DNA of 64,000 bases from the NCBI RefSeq assembly GCF_900155945.1, contig NZ_FTMN01000001.1, forward strand, positions 821,682-885,681, written 5' to 3'. The notes beneath the pieces were generated by a model, which did not search any database, had not been told where the DNA came from, and worked only from the letters and a program-made list of their open reading frames with translations. Each line of letters opens with the position of its first letter. The stretch's first letter is position 1. The stretch is from Marinobacterium stanieri. Its GTDB lineage: Bacteria; Pseudomonadota; Gammaproteobacteria; Pseudomonadales; Balneatricaceae. Of the stretch, positions 27,396-37,423 are shown piece by piece. A program made the translations under genes and the position numbers.

Positions 27396-30300
27396 ATGAA
27401 CGCCGGTCTGAAAACAGGAACACATCAGGCACTGTCTCCGCTGGCCGAACACCTCAACAGCACCTTCCCTGCTGCTGAAGCCGAATCTATCCAGCAATTC
27501 GCCCAGTATTTTTTCCAGGTGTCCACCTCGGAGGAGCTGGACCAGCAAAGCCCTGAACAATTACTCGGGCCACTGCTGTCGAGCTGGGAGTTTGTGCAAC
27601 ATTATGACCGCAGCGCTCCCAAGGTTCGCCTGTTCAATCCGGACCTTGAACAACATGGCTGGCACAGCAGCCACACCGTCATCCAGCTATTGTTCCCCGA
27701 CATGCCCTTCCTGGTGGACTCGGTGCGTATGGCGCTGAACCATGAACAGATCGGTATTCATGACATTTTCAACACGGTGATCCCCAGTTGCCGCCAGGGT
27801 GACCAGCTGGAACAGTTGGCAGCCGACGGCGACGACGAGTCGTTCATCTATCTGGAAGTTGATCGCCAGACCGACCCCGAGCGCCTGCGCCAGCTACGCT
27901 TGCGCCTCAGTGAACTGCACACGCTGGTTGCCGCGGCAGTCAATGATTATGACGCCATGCGCCAGCGTGCCTCGGAATTGGCCGAGCAGCTGCGCCAGTG
28001 CGACGATGATAATGCCCGTGAAGCCGCCGATTATCTGGACTGGCTACAAGCCGACAACTTCACCTTTATTGCCTGTGACCAGCTGAACTTCAGCCTGGAG
28101 AACGGCCAGCTTATTGCCCAGCGTGAAGCCGGTCAGGAACTCGGCACCCTGCGTCTGGAAACGGAAGAGGAGCGCAACCGCCGCTTCAATCGCCTGAGCG
28201 AAGATGAGTGTCGTGCCATGCAGGACGATGCTCCGCTGCAACTGGCCCGTTACAGCCGCCGTTCACGTATTCATCGCCCGGCTTATCTGGATCTGGTGGT
28301 GATCAAGCGCTATGACGATCAGGGACAGGTCTGCGGTGAATACCGCTTCTATGGCCTCTATACCCTGCCGGTCTACAGCGAGCGCCTTGAACGCATCCCG
28401 CTGCTGCGCCGCAAGCTGTCCCGCCTGCTGGCCAGCAGTGGATTCAATCCACAGGGCCACAGCGGCAAAACGCTGGTGCAGATTCTGCACGAACTGCCCC
28501 GTGACGAGGTCATGCTGGCGTCCGATGACGAGCTGATGCAACTGGCCCGAGGCGTGTTCGGCCTGCAGGAACGCCGTTGTACCCGCCTGCTGATGCGTCG
28601 CGATCCCTGTGGCAAGTTTGCCAGCTTCCTCTATTTCGTGCCGCGCGACAGCTTCAACACCGAGCTGCGCCAGCAGGTTCAGGGCATGCTCGCAGACGCC
28701 CTCAACACCCGGGAAATCGACTTCACCACCTATTACAGTGAATCCATTCTGGCACGGGTTCATTTTGTCGCCCGCATTCAGCCGGAAGCGCTGAACGCGC
28801 TGGATTTTGCTGCCATTGAGCGTGATGTGGTTGCCGTTTCCCGCTCCTGGAGTGATGACCTGCACCAGGCGCTGATCGACGAGTACGGTGAAGCCCGCGG
28901 CAACAGCCTGTCCAACCGCTTCCGCTCGGCCTGTCCGCCGGCCTACCGCCAGCACTTCAGCCCGGCCAAGGCCGTGTTTGATCTGGGCCACCTGGAAAGT
29001 CTGAACAGCGAACGCACCATTGGCATGAGCTTCTACCGCCAACTGGAACAGAGCCGCGATGAACTGCGCTTCAAACTGTTCCAGCGCGATACGCCGCTGG
29101 TACTGTCCGATGCCATCCCCGTGCTGGAAAACCTGGGCATGCGCGTACTCGGTGAACACCCCTACCGCCTGGATGCCGCTGACGGCAGCGCCTACTGGAT
29201 CCATGACTTCACCCTGAGCTGCCCGCAGGCCGACAGCATCGATATCAATGAAGTACGCGATATCTTTCAGGATGCCTTTGCCGCCATTTGGTCCGGCAAA
29301 GCCGAAAATGACGCCTTCAACCAGCTGGTGGTCAGTGCCGGCTTGAGCTGGCGCGAAGTGGCCATGCTGCGTGCCTATGCCCGCTACAACCAGCAGACCC
29401 GCTTCGGTTTCAGCCAGAGCTACATGGCCACCACGCTGGTACGCCATGCTCATCTGGCGCGCCTGCTGGTCGCCTTCTTCCGTGCCCGTTTCGAGCCCGG
29501 ACGCCAGGGCAGCGAACGCTCCAGCGCCGTGAGCGAACGTGTGCAGCAGAGCATTCTGGATGCGCTGGAGCAGATCGAAAATCTCAGCGATGACCAGATT
29601 CTGCGTCGTTTCCTGGAGCTGATGCAGGCGACCCTCAGAACCAACTACTTCCAGCTGGGCGAAGGCTGTCAGCCGCGGGACTATATGGCGTTCAAGCTCA
29701 GCCCCGCTGCTATCGCCAACATGCCCAAGCCGCGCCCGGCCTTTGAGGTCTTCGTATACTCGCCGCGCGTGGAAGGGGTTCACCTGCGCGGCGGCAAGGT
29801 TGCCCGTGGCGGCCTGCGCTGGTCAGACCGACTGGAAGACTACCGCACCGAAGTACTGGGTCTGGTCAAGGCACAACAGGTGAAGAACGCCGTCATCGTG
29901 CCGCTGGGTGCCAAGGGCGGTTTTGTTGCCAAGCAGCTGCCGATCAATGGCAGCCGCGAAGAGATCCAGGCTGAAGGCGTGGCCTGCTACAAGATATTCA
30001 TCAGTGCGCTGCTGGATATCACCGATAACCTTGAAGCCGGTGCGCTGGTACCGCCTGCCGATGTGGTGCGTCACGATGACGACGATCCCTACCTGGTAGT
30101 CGCGGCCGACAAGGGCACGGCGACCTTCTCCGATATTGCCAACGGCATCGCGGCCGAACGCAACTTCTGGCTCGGCGACGCTTTTGCCTCCGGCGGTTCC
30201 CAGGGTTACGACCACAAGGGCATGGGCATCACCGCCCGCGGTGCCTGGGAATCGGTCAAGCTGCACTTCAGCGAACAGGGCCTGGATACCCAGAGCGAAG

Positions 30301-32186
30301 ACTTTACCGTCATCGGTATCGGTGACATGGCTGGCGATGTGTTCGGTAACGGCATGCTGCTGTCGGAGCACATTCGTCTGGTCGCGGCGTTTAACCATAT
30401 GCATATCTTCCTGGATCCGAACCCGGATGCCGCCAGCAGCTACGCCGAACGTCAGCGCCTGTTCAACCTGCCCCGCTCCAGCTGGGAAGACTACAACAAG
30501 GATTTGATCTCCAACGGCGGCGGCGTTTTCTCCCGCTCGGCCAAATGGATTCCGATCAGCCCCGAACTGCGTGAACGCCTGCAGATCGATGCCGAGCGCC
30601 TGTCTCCCAACGAGCTGATCCGTGCCCTGCTCAAGGCACCGGTGGACCTGATCTGGAATGGCGGTATCGGCACCTACATCAAGGCCAGCCATGAGAGCCA
30701 TGCCGATGCGGGCGACAAGGCCAGTGATCCCCTGCGTGTGGATGGCCAAGAACTGCGTTGCCGCGTGTTCGGCGAAGGCGGCAACCTGGGCGCCACTCAG
30801 CTGGGCCGTATCGAGTTCTGCCGTCAGGGTGGCCGCGCCAATACCGACTTTATCGATAACGCCGGCGGTGTGGACTGCTCCGACCACGAGGTCAATATCA
30901 AGATCCTGCTCAACGAAGTGGTTGCCGAGGGTGATCTGACCCTGAAGCAGCGTAACCAGTTGCTCAAGGAGATGACCGACGAGGTTGCCGAGCTGGTGCT
31001 GCAGAACAACCGTGATCAGGCGCTGGCGATCAGCCATGCCGAGCATCACTGCCGCCAGGCCCCGGATACCTACATTCGTCTGATCCATACACTGGAGCAA
31101 AGTGGTCGTCTGGATCGTGCGCTGGAATTCCTGCCGGACGATGCCGAGCTGGATGCCCGCAAGGCTCAGGGTGAGCTGCTGACCCGACCGGAGCTGTCGG
31201 TGCTGATCTCCTACAGCAAGTCACGCCTTAAGGAAGCCCTGATTGAGTCGTCATTGATCGACGATGAGCATATCCGCGCAACCTTGCTGACCGCCTTCCC
31301 GCCCAAGCTGCGCGCCGCCTATCCCGAGGCACTGCATCAGCATCGCCTGCGCCGCGAAATTCTGGCCACCCAGCTGGCGAACGCCCTGGTCAACCAGATG
31401 GGCATCACCTTTGTTGACGAGCTGCAGCAGAGCACCGGTGCCGATGCGGCCGACATCGTGCGCGCCTGGATCTCTGCCCGCGACAGCCTCAGTGTATCCA
31501 GCCTGTGGCAGCAGATTGGTGAACTGGGCAGCCGGGTAGCGCCGGAGCTGCAGCAGCAGATGCGTGCCAGCACCGTACAACTGATGCGCCGTGCCACACG
31601 CTGGTTCCTGCGTCAAAACACGGCAGGCCGCAGTACCGCCGAGCTGGTACAGGACTATGGTGCAGGCATGGACGCACTGCTGGCCCTGTTGCCAAAGCTG
31701 CGTGACCAGCTGCCGGGCCTGGAAGGCTGTGACACCCTGACCGCACTGCAGGCGGCCGGCATCGAACCCCAGACGGCTATCGAGCTGGCGGCGATCGAAT
31801 TGCGCGACCAGCTGCTGGGAATCGCGGTTGTGGCCAACCAGAGCCAGCAGAGCCTTGAGCGCACGGCTCAGCTCTATTTTGACCTGATTCACCGCCTGGA
31901 GCTGCCGGCGTTTGCCGCAGCGCTGGGAGCCTACACGGCCGAAACGCACTGGCAGGCGTTGGCGATTGAGGGTCTGGAAGACCTGCTTGCCAGCAGCCCG
32001 CTGGCAATCTGCCAGCAACTGCTGAGCAACACGGACAGTCCGGCTCTGGATAGCTGGCAAACACGCAACGCCGTGCTACTGGAGCGTTGGCAACAACTGT
32101 GCAAGGAAATCCGTGGACTGGAAGGCGATATTGCGCTGTTCAGTGTAGCGGCCAGTGAGCTGAAGGCTCTGTCCAGCAGTAGCTGA
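27396..32186 (+). CDS. gdhB: NAD-specific glutamate dehydrogenase, large (about 180 kDa) type
   Basis: A 1596-residue enzyme of the GDH180 class (usually about 1600 residues) that oxidatively deaminates glutamate to 2-oxoglutarate. Long N-terminal ACT-like regulatory domains (1 to about 700) precede the catalytic domain with GGLRWSDRLEDYRTEVLGL near 800 and VPLGAKGGFV near 830, a NAD-binding domain (IGIGDMAGDVFGNGM near 973) and a helical C-terminal region. The last step of arginine catabolism by AST yields glutamate, and in P. aeruginosa gdhB is induced through ArgR, which fits the operator in the upstream region. Confidence 0.97.
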   Translation: MNAGLKTGTHQALSPLAEHLNSTFPAAEAESIQQFAQYFFQVSTSEELDQQSPEQLLGPLLSSWEFVQHYDRSAPKVRLFNPDLEQHGWHSSHTVIQLLFPDMPFLVDSVRMALNHEQIGIHDIFNTVIPSCRQGDQLEQLAADGDDESFIYLEVDRQTDPERLRQLRLRLSELHTLVAAAVNDYDAMRQRASELAEQLRQCDDDNAREAADYLDWLQADNFTFIACDQLNFSLENGQLIAQREAGQELGTLRLETEEERNRRFNRLSEDECRAMQDDAPLQLARYSRRSRIHRPAYLDLVVIKRYDDQGQVCGEYRFYGLYTLPVYSERLERIPLLRRKLSRLLASSGFNPQGHSGKTLVQILHELPRDEVMLASDDELMQLARGVFGLQERRCTRLLMRRDPCGKFASFLYFVPRDSFNTELRQQVQGMLADALNTREIDFTTYYSESILARVHFVARIQPEALNALDFAAIERDVVAVSRSWSDDLHQALIDEYGEARGNSLSNRFRSACPPAYRQHFSPAKAVFDLGHLESLNSERTIGMSFYRQLEQSRDELRFKLFQRDTPLVLSDAIPVLENLGMRVLGEHPYRLDAADGSAYWIHDFTLSCPQADSIDINEVRDIFQDAFAAIWSGKAENDAFNQLVVSAGLSWREVAMLRAYARYNQQTRFGFSQSYMATTLVRHAHLARLLVAFFRARFEPGRQGSERSSAVSERVQQSILDALEQIENLSDDQILRRFLELMQATLRTNYFQLGEGCQPRDYMAFKLSPAAIANMPKPRPAFEVFVYSPRVEGVHLRGGKVARGGLRWSDRLEDYRTEVLGLVKAQQVKNAVIVPLGAKGGFVAKQLPINGSREEIQAEGVACYKIFISALLDITDNLEAGALVPPADVVRHDDDDPYLVVAADKGTATFSDIANGIAAERNFWLGDAFASGGSQGYDHKGMGITARGAWESVKLHFSEQGLDTQSEDFTVIGIGDMAGDVFGNGMLLSEHIRLVAAFNHMHIFLDPNPDAASSYAERQRLFNLPRSSWEDYNKDLISNGGGVFSRSAKWIPISPELRERLQIDAERLSPNELIRALLKAPVDLIWNGGIGTYIKASHESHADAGDKASDPLRVDGQELRCRVFGEGGNLGATQLGRIEFCRQGGRANTDFIDNAGGVDCSDHEVNIKILLNEVVAEGDLTLKQRNQLLKEMTDEVAELVLQNNRDQALAISHAEHHCRQAPDTYIRLIHTLEQSGRLDRALEFLPDDAELDARKAQGELLTRPELSVLISYSKSRLKEALIESSLIDDEHIRATLLTAFPPKLRAAYPEALHQHRLRREILATQLANALVNQMGITFVDELQQSTGADAADIVRAWISARDSLSVSSLWQQIGELGSRVAPELQQQMRASTVQLMRRATRWFLRQNTAGRSTAELVQDYGAGMDALLALLPKLRDQLPGLEGCDTLTALQAAGIEPQTAIELAAIELRDQLLGIAVVANQSQQSLERTAQLYFDLIHRLELPAFAAALGAYTAETHWQALAIEGLEDLLASSPLAICQQLLSNTDSPALDSWQTRNAVLLERWQQLCKEIRGLEGDIALFSVAASELKALSSSS

Positions 32187-32277
32187 CCTGCTTTGATTGA
32201 AAAACACCCCGGTCGCAGCACGCGCTGCTGCGGCCCTGCCCATTAAAGACGAACCTGATTTATTTCGAGACCCTGTT

Positions 32278-32484
32278 ATGACCGTTTACAACAACCATGT
32301 TCATGCCGATCATCTGCTCACCCTGAAACAGGTCAGCGCATCCAGCTGGTGGGTATTGCGTACCGACCTTCCCAAGCATGGCCACCGCAGCACAACACCG
32401 CGAGTTGTATTCTTTGGCACCACCGAAGCCCAGGCTCGGGAATGGCTGGAATCCCGCGAAGAGCCTTTCTTTCTGCAACAGTGA
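32278..32484 (+). CDS. Small protein of unknown function (68 aa)
   Basis: A short reading frame starting MTVYNNHVHADHLL, with a WWVLRTDLPKHG core and an acidic C-terminus (REWLESREEPF). Codon use looks like that of the neighbours. It lies 91 bases after gdhB on the same strand and ends before the convergent protease gene. No signal peptide or membrane segment is visible. I do not recognise a family; the start at 32278 is preferred over a longer frame from 32197, which has low-complexity, unconserved-looking sequence. Confidence 0.55.
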   Translation: MTVYNNHVHADHLLTLKQVSASSWWVLRTDLPKHGHRSTTPRVVFFGTTEAQAREWLESREEPFFLQQ

Positions 32485-32534
32485 GTCTGCAGCAGTAACC
32501 CGGATTATCAACAAGGCTGAGCCGGCTTAAGGGT

Positions 32535-33065
32535 TCAGCCTTCCGGTACTCTGAGGGTCAGCTGTCCATCACGCTGCATCAATTCCAGATGCTGCATGAA
32601 GCTCATGCCCAGCAGCACGGTATCGTCCGGCATAAAGGGGTTGATGCTCGCCTGTACATTGCGCAACTCGATACCGCCCAGACGGACGCTGTCGAGCTGG
32701 GTCGCGTATACGCTGATGACCCCGTTGGCGGTCATGGTTTTTTGCTCGCGTCCGCGCTCCAGTCCCAGATCGCTGGCCAGCGATTCAGGCACGCTGACGC
32801 GGGTGGCGCCGGTATCAAGTAGAAAGGTAACGGTCTGGCCATTGATCTGCCCGGGCGCCACATAGTGCCCACTGCGGTTGCGATCCAGCACCACTTCCCC
32901 ACCCAGGGTCGCCGCCATGTTGAGATCACGGTTGGGGTTACGGCGATCGGCTATATAATCGCTAAAGAATACCGCCAACAGTGCCAGCAGCACGATCCAG
33001 GTCATGTAGTGCATGCCTTTGGCGAGGCTGCGGCGATTCTGATCGGGGTCCTGATGTTCAGCCAT
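32535..33065 (-). CDS. Membrane-anchored retropepsin-like aspartic protease (clan AA)
   Basis: A 176-residue protein with one N-terminal transmembrane helix (about 21-36) and a periplasmic retropepsin-like domain. The catalytic Asp84 is in FLLDTGATRVS and the second half has the VLLGMSFMQHLEL motif, diagnostic of the TIGR02281-type clan AA proteases of proteobacteria. These have one Asp per chain and should act as dimers. Substrate unknown. The gene is convergent with the small protein gene; an AAGGCTGA/TCAGCCTT stem at 32513-32542 spans its stop. Confidence 0.88.
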   Translation of the reverse strand: MAEHQDPDQNRRSLAKGMHYMTWIVLLALLAVFFSDYIADRRNPNRDLNMAATLGGEVVLDRNRSGHYVAPGQINGQTVTFLLDTGATRVSVPESLASDLGLERGREQKTMTANGVISVYATQLDSVRLGGIELRNVQASINPFMPDDTVLLGMSFMQHLELMQRDGQLTLRVPEG

Positions 33066-33136
33066 AGTGGTTTCCTGCGCTCTTTATCCCTGAGACCACC
33101 CAAAGGGTGGTTTTGCTCCCTGACGTTGGATGACGA

Positions 33137-35503
33137 TCAAAACAGATCGATCTGAGGCGCCACCAGTTTGGCAAAGGATTCGCCGAGAAACGGCAGAATA
33201 CTATCCGCTACCGGCAGCAATTGCTTATCCACATAATGCTGATAATCGATGGGCGAGCGCAACAGCTCTTCAGGCTCCGGGCCGTTTACTGTCATCAGGT
33301 AGGCCACGCTGTCCCCCACGGCATAATATGACGGCAGGCCCTGTTCGCGGCGGTGGTTTTCCAATTGCTGGGCGGCACGCACGTGGGGCGGCCGGTTGCG
33401 CGTGTAGGCTTCCAGTGGCTGGCGGATACGACGACGGTAGACCAGCTCGGCATCATGCTGACCGGCAAAGACAGCCTCTACCCGCTGCTTGAGCATGGCG
33501 TGCCAGGGCTCATCATGGAAAATCAGCGCATAGAGCTCCTGCTGAAACTGGCGTGCCAGTGGCGTCCAGTCGGTACGCACCGATTCCAGCCCGCGAAACA
33601 CCAGCTGCTCCCCGTCGCTGTCCCGCTTGAGGCCGGCGTAGCGTTTCTTGCTGCCTTTTTCGGAGTGGCGCATGCGCGGCATCAGAAAACGGCTGTAGTG
33701 TGCTTCGTATTGCAGCTCCAGCGCCGAGTCCAGATCAAAGCGCTCTCGCAACTGAGTACGCCACCACTGATTCAGCTCCCGGGCCAGCTGCTCACCATAG
33801 GCATGGGTATCCCGGCTGGTATCGGGCCAGTCATCGCCCAGCCAGACAAACACGGAATCGGTATCACCATAGATCACGGTATGGCCCCAGGTCGCTTCGA
33901 TATGCTCGGCGGTCTGCTGCAGTATCTGATGGCCACGCAGGGTGATGGAGCCTGACAAACGTTGATCAAAGAAGCGGCAGACTTTCGAGCCCAGTACGCC
34001 GTAACAGGCGTTCATCTGGATCTTGATCGCCTGCGACAATGCCGAGTTGCCGTCCTGTTTGGCCTGATCACGCGCCTGCCACAGCCGCTCGATAATACGA
34101 GGCAAGAGTGCATGGCGACGATCAAAGATGGCGTGGTGAAAGCCCGGCACCAGTGCCTCGGAAGGGGCATCGCCGCGCGTGCCCAGTGCCAGCCCCAGGG
34201 GATCGATCTGAAAACTGCGGATAATGCTGGGGTACAGGCTTTTGAAATCCAGCACCAGCACATGGCGGTATAACCCCGGTCGCGAGTCCATGACAAAACC
34301 ACCCGGCACCTCAAGATCACCCTGCCCCGATGCGTACTCCGGGGCCACATAGCCGGCACGGTGCAGGCGAGGCAGATAGAGGTTATCAAACGCCTGGGAG
34401 GAGCCACCTACCTTATCCAGCGCCAGCCCGGTCAATCGTGCCCGCTGCAGCAGGTAGGGCACCAGCTCGGCCTTGTGGAAAATATCGGTTACCAGATGGC
34501 AGTCTTCCAGGTTGTAGCGCGCCAGTGCCAGTGGCTCTTCCCGATACAGACGCTGGATCTCTTCACCACGGTCACTGGGGTTGTGAATAAGCTTGCCACG
34601 CCCGAGTAATTCGCGGGCAACAAACTCCAGTCCATAACGTTCGAAGTGCCAGGTGGCGCCCTTGAGGGTATCGATACCATCCAGCACCAGACGTCCGTTC
34701 AGGCGGGCAAACCAGCGCCCGGTCTGGGACTGCTCAACCCGCAAGGGTTGATCATCTCGGCCCAGACAGAGCCTGATCCCCAGTGTGCGCGCACGCTGTT
34801 CCAGCACTCGCAGGTCAAAGCCGATCACATTCCAGCCGATCAGCAGATCCGGGTCCATGCTCCGCACCTGCTGCATCAGCGCCTGTAACAGGGCGCGCTC
34901 ACCGGCACAGGGCAGGATCTGCTCGCCAGCCGCTATCGGGCCATTAAACAGCACTACTTCCTGATCACCACATTGGAGAGCTATGGATAGAATGCGGTCG
35001 GCTCTGAGAGTGGTTTCGATATCCAGCGACAACATGCGCAGACCGGGAATGAAATCATCACGCACCAGCCGGGTGTTGGCGCAGGTGGAGGACGCTCCCC
35101 CGTCCACAGTCTGACTCTGGACAACCCGGGCCCCGGCGAAGATGCCCCGCTCGATCAGGTATCGATCCACCGCACGAATATCTTCTTCCATCAGGCCGAT
35201 ACCGGCCTGCTGCAGACGGCCCAATGCCTCATGCCAGTCGGCCAGGTTACTGGCGTAGAGGCCTGAAACCGGTTCATGAGCCAGTGATTGCAGGGAGAGT
35301 GGGCGCAGAGAGCACCCTTTGAGGTCGCTAATCAGGGGCTCCGCGGCAGCGCAATCGTCGGACCTGATGAAAGCCACCGACTGCTCGCCGTCAATCAATA
35401 CTTCCTCGGCCCCTTCTGCCGTGCGCAGCCAGTAGCTCAGTTGCAGACGGCCATCGACGTCCCGCTGGCGCCGTGTCAGCGGCAGGCCGACCAGCGCCGC
35501 CAT
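33137..35503 (-). CDS. polB: DNA polymerase II
   Basis: A 788-residue family B polymerase (E. coli Pol II is 783). The 3'-5' exonuclease has SLDIETT near residue 160, GWNVIGFDLR and the YNLEDC motif. The polymerase domain has DFKSLYPSII near 418, KIQMNACYGVLG and the catalytic YGDTDSVF near 548. It acts in replication restart and translesion synthesis and is SOS-controlled in E. coli. Here its ATG overlaps the mvaD stop by one base (TGATG) and no separate promoter region exists, so it is coupled to the mevalonate operon. Confidence 0.97.
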   Translation of the reverse strand: MAALVGLPLTRRQRDVDGRLQLSYWLRTAEGAEEVLIDGEQSVAFIRSDDCAAAEPLISDLKGCSLRPLSLQSLAHEPVSGLYASNLADWHEALGRLQQAGIGLMEEDIRAVDRYLIERGIFAGARVVQSQTVDGGASSTCANTRLVRDDFIPGLRMLSLDIETTLRADRILSIALQCGDQEVVLFNGPIAAGEQILPCAGERALLQALMQQVRSMDPDLLIGWNVIGFDLRVLEQRARTLGIRLCLGRDDQPLRVEQSQTGRWFARLNGRLVLDGIDTLKGATWHFERYGLEFVARELLGRGKLIHNPSDRGEEIQRLYREEPLALARYNLEDCHLVTDIFHKAELVPYLLQRARLTGLALDKVGGSSQAFDNLYLPRLHRAGYVAPEYASGQGDLEVPGGFVMDSRPGLYRHVLVLDFKSLYPSIIRSFQIDPLGLALGTRGDAPSEALVPGFHHAIFDRRHALLPRIIERLWQARDQAKQDGNSALSQAIKIQMNACYGVLGSKVCRFFDQRLSGSITLRGHQILQQTAEHIEATWGHTVIYGDTDSVFVWLGDDWPDTSRDTHAYGEQLARELNQWWRTQLRERFDLDSALELQYEAHYSRFLMPRMRHSEKGSKKRYAGLKRDSDGEQLVFRGLESVRTDWTPLARQFQQELYALIFHDEPWHAMLKQRVEAVFAGQHDAELVYRRRIRQPLEAYTRNRPPHVRAAQQLENHRREQGLPSYYAVGDSVAYLMTVNGPEPEELLRSPIDYQHYVDKQLLPVADSILPFLGESFAKLVAPQIDLF

Positions 35504-36495
35504 CAGTTACCGAAGGGCTCGACGGTTTCCAGGGTAGGGAAATGCTGCAGCAACTCGGCACGATCGTGTTGCTGGAACAACAATTTAAGGTTGGGGCCGG
35601 CATCCATGGTGAAGTAGACCTGCATGCCCTGGGCACGCAGCTGCCAAACTTTTTGCATCGCTGCCACGGATTCCGGCTGCCAGTACAACAGCGGCGGCCA
35701 GGAGGCGATCATGGTGGCATGCATGGACAGGGCATTCTGCTCGGCCGTCTGGCCCAGCAGCTCAAAATCACGTTCGGCAATGGCCTGCTGCAGCTTGCTC
35801 AAATCCGCTGCCGCCTGCAGTGGCCAGCTCTGGTACAGATGTGCGGTTTCCACCGTACGCTGCATGCCGGAGCGGGAGTCGGTGGCTTTTTCACCGGCGT
35901 CAATCTCCACCAGCCCGATACAGAAGCCGGGCCAGGTCTGCTCCAGTTGCACGCCATGACTGTCCAGACCATCTTCGCGCACACCCATCTCCCACTCGAC
36001 AAAGCCGGTAAAAAGGGAGCGGCAGGCGCTGCCGCTGCCCATACGTGCCATAACGGAAAGGTGCTCCGGTGGCAGATCCAGCGCCAGAGCATCATTCATG
36101 GCCAGCGTCAGGGCGGCAAAGCCTGATGCCGAAGAGGCAAGCCCTGCCGCAGTCGGAATATTATTGCGGGTATCGACCTTGAAGTGCAGGTCCTGATCAC
36201 GGCGAAACAGGTCAATAAAGGCGCTGACTTTCTGGCTGAAGCGGCTGCTCGGCAGCAGCTGGTGGCCATTCAGCCAGACCTCGTCGACGCCATTTTCGAC
36301 CGGTTCCACGCGGGTAAAACTGCCCAGATAATCCAGCGAGATGGACAGGGATGCATTGACCGGCAGGTTGAGTGCCTGATCCCGCTTGCCCCAGTATTTG
36401 CACAGGGCGATATTGCTGGGCGCAAAGTGCTCCACAGAGGCCGAAGCCGCCGTTACCTTCGGCAGTAGACGCTCAATCACCTCAGTCTTTTTCAT
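35503..36495 (-). CDS. mvaD: Diphosphomevalonate decarboxylase
   Basis: A 330-residue GHMP-superfamily enzyme that converts mevalonate diphosphate to isopentenyl diphosphate with ATP. The signature ALCKYWGKRD is near residue 32, the phosphate-binding loop AGLASSASGFAALTLA near 118, SGSACRSLFTGFVEW follows and the C-terminal DAGPNLKLL holds the active-site loop. It overlaps the upstream kinase gene by 14 bases and the downstream polB by one base. Confidence 0.96.
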   Translation of the reverse strand: MKKTEVIERLLPKVTAASASVEHFAPSNIALCKYWGKRDQALNLPVNASLSISLDYLGSFTRVEPVENGVDEVWLNGHQLLPSSRFSQKVSAFIDLFRRDQDLHFKVDTRNNIPTAAGLASSASGFAALTLAMNDALALDLPPEHLSVMARMGSGSACRSLFTGFVEWEMGVREDGLDSHGVQLEQTWPGFCIGLVEIDAGEKATDSRSGMQRTVETAHLYQSWPLQAAADLSKLQQAIAERDFELLGQTAEQNALSMHATMIASWPPLLYWQPESVAAMQKVWQLRAQGMQVYFTMDAGPNLKLLFQQHDRAELLQHFPTLETVEPFGN

Positions 36496-37423
36496 AACGG
36501 ATCTCCACCCCTGTTGCCGCTACCTGAACCGGAATCGACTGCCAGGGCAGCTCCGCATTGACCTGCCCCAGCGCCAGTACACAATCCCCCAGGCCTGACC
36601 CGGAAATTTTCACCCCTTGCACGCCGGCTTCAGCGCGCAGGCGATGGATCATCTCAGCCAGGGTCGCATCGCAAACCCCCAGCGCGTCCATCAGTCCCTG
36701 GTAGATATTCATCAGTTCACCCAGTGCCTGCCAGTCCCAGTTATCCACAGCCCGTTCGGCCGCCAGACAGGTTTGCCCCATCAGGCGATACAACTCGGCG
36801 TAGAGTGCAGGCTGGCGAGCCGCTTTTTGCTCCACCAGTTGCAACACATCCGGGGTCTTCATCTTGTAACCACTATAGTAGAGCGAAATGGAAGGCAGGC
36901 CAGCCAGCGGACGTATTTCACGCGGCTGCACACGGTAGGCGATCACACCGCCATGGATGCTGGCCGCCAAGTCAGTGCCGGAGCCACGCCCCTTCTGCAC
37001 CTGGTGTACTGCAGCCAGGGCGGTATCAAACAGATCAGAAGGCGCTGTGCTCTGACTGGCATAGGCTGCCAGCGCAGCGGTGGTTGCAGCGGTGACCGCC
37101 GCGGACGAGCCCAGGCCGACGGTATGGGAAAAACCGGAGCGAATAGACAGCTCAAAGCCTGTGGCCAAATAGGGTTGATAGCGTTCGACAACGGCCAGCA
37201 CAAACGCCAGTTCCGACATGGATTCAAGCGAGTCCAGTGAGCCCGTGTACTGCCCCAGCTCACTGTCAATCTTGACCAGACGATCAGGGCGCGGGGTGAG
37301 GCTGACGCTCAAACGTGCATCCACGGCGCAGGCCAGTGCCAACTCACCAAACAACACCGCATGCTCGCCCATCAACATCAGGCTGCCGGGCGCACTTACC
37401 TCAATCCTCGAGTATGCGGACAC
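36482..37423 (-). CDS. GHMP kinase of the mevalonate pathway, probably phosphomevalonate kinase
   Basis: A 313-residue GHMP kinase with an APGSLMLMGEHAVLFG start, the ATP-binding loop TVGLGSSAAVTAATTAA near 103 and a C-terminal motif VKISGSGLGDCVLAL. The middle region KGRGSGTDLAASIHGGVIAY and the Gly-Asp-Cys of motif 3 look more like phosphomevalonate kinases (MvaK2) than mevalonate kinases, while GEHAV is shared with both. Since a second kinase is encoded upstream, this is assigned the phosphomevalonate step; the assignment could be swapped. It overlaps the upstream kinase by 23 bases and mvaD by 14. Confidence 0.78.
   Translation of the reverse strand: MSAYSRIEVSAPGSLMLMGEHAVLFGELALACAVDARLSVSLTPRPDRLVKIDSELGQYTGSLDSLESMSELAFVLAVVERYQPYLATGFELSIRSGFSHTVGLGSSAAVTAATTAALAAYASQSTAPSDLFDTALAAVHQVQKGRGSGTDLAASIHGGVIAYRVQPREIRPLAGLPSISLYYSGYKMKTPDVLQLVEQKAARQPALYAELYRLMGQTCLAAERAVDNWDWQALGELMNIYQGLMDALGVCDATLAEMIHRLRAEAGVQGVKISGSGLGDCVLALGQVNAELPWQSIPVQVAATGVEIRYEKD

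Noticed and set aside
28263-29783. 506-codon frame on the minus strand inside gdhB
   Set aside because: It mirrors the gdhB coding sequence, which has clear catalytic motifs; the antisense product shows no recognisable domain.
29823-31100. 425-codon frame on the minus strand inside gdhB
   Set aside because: Antisense shadow of the GdhB catalytic domain; no signal for translation and no protein-like composition.
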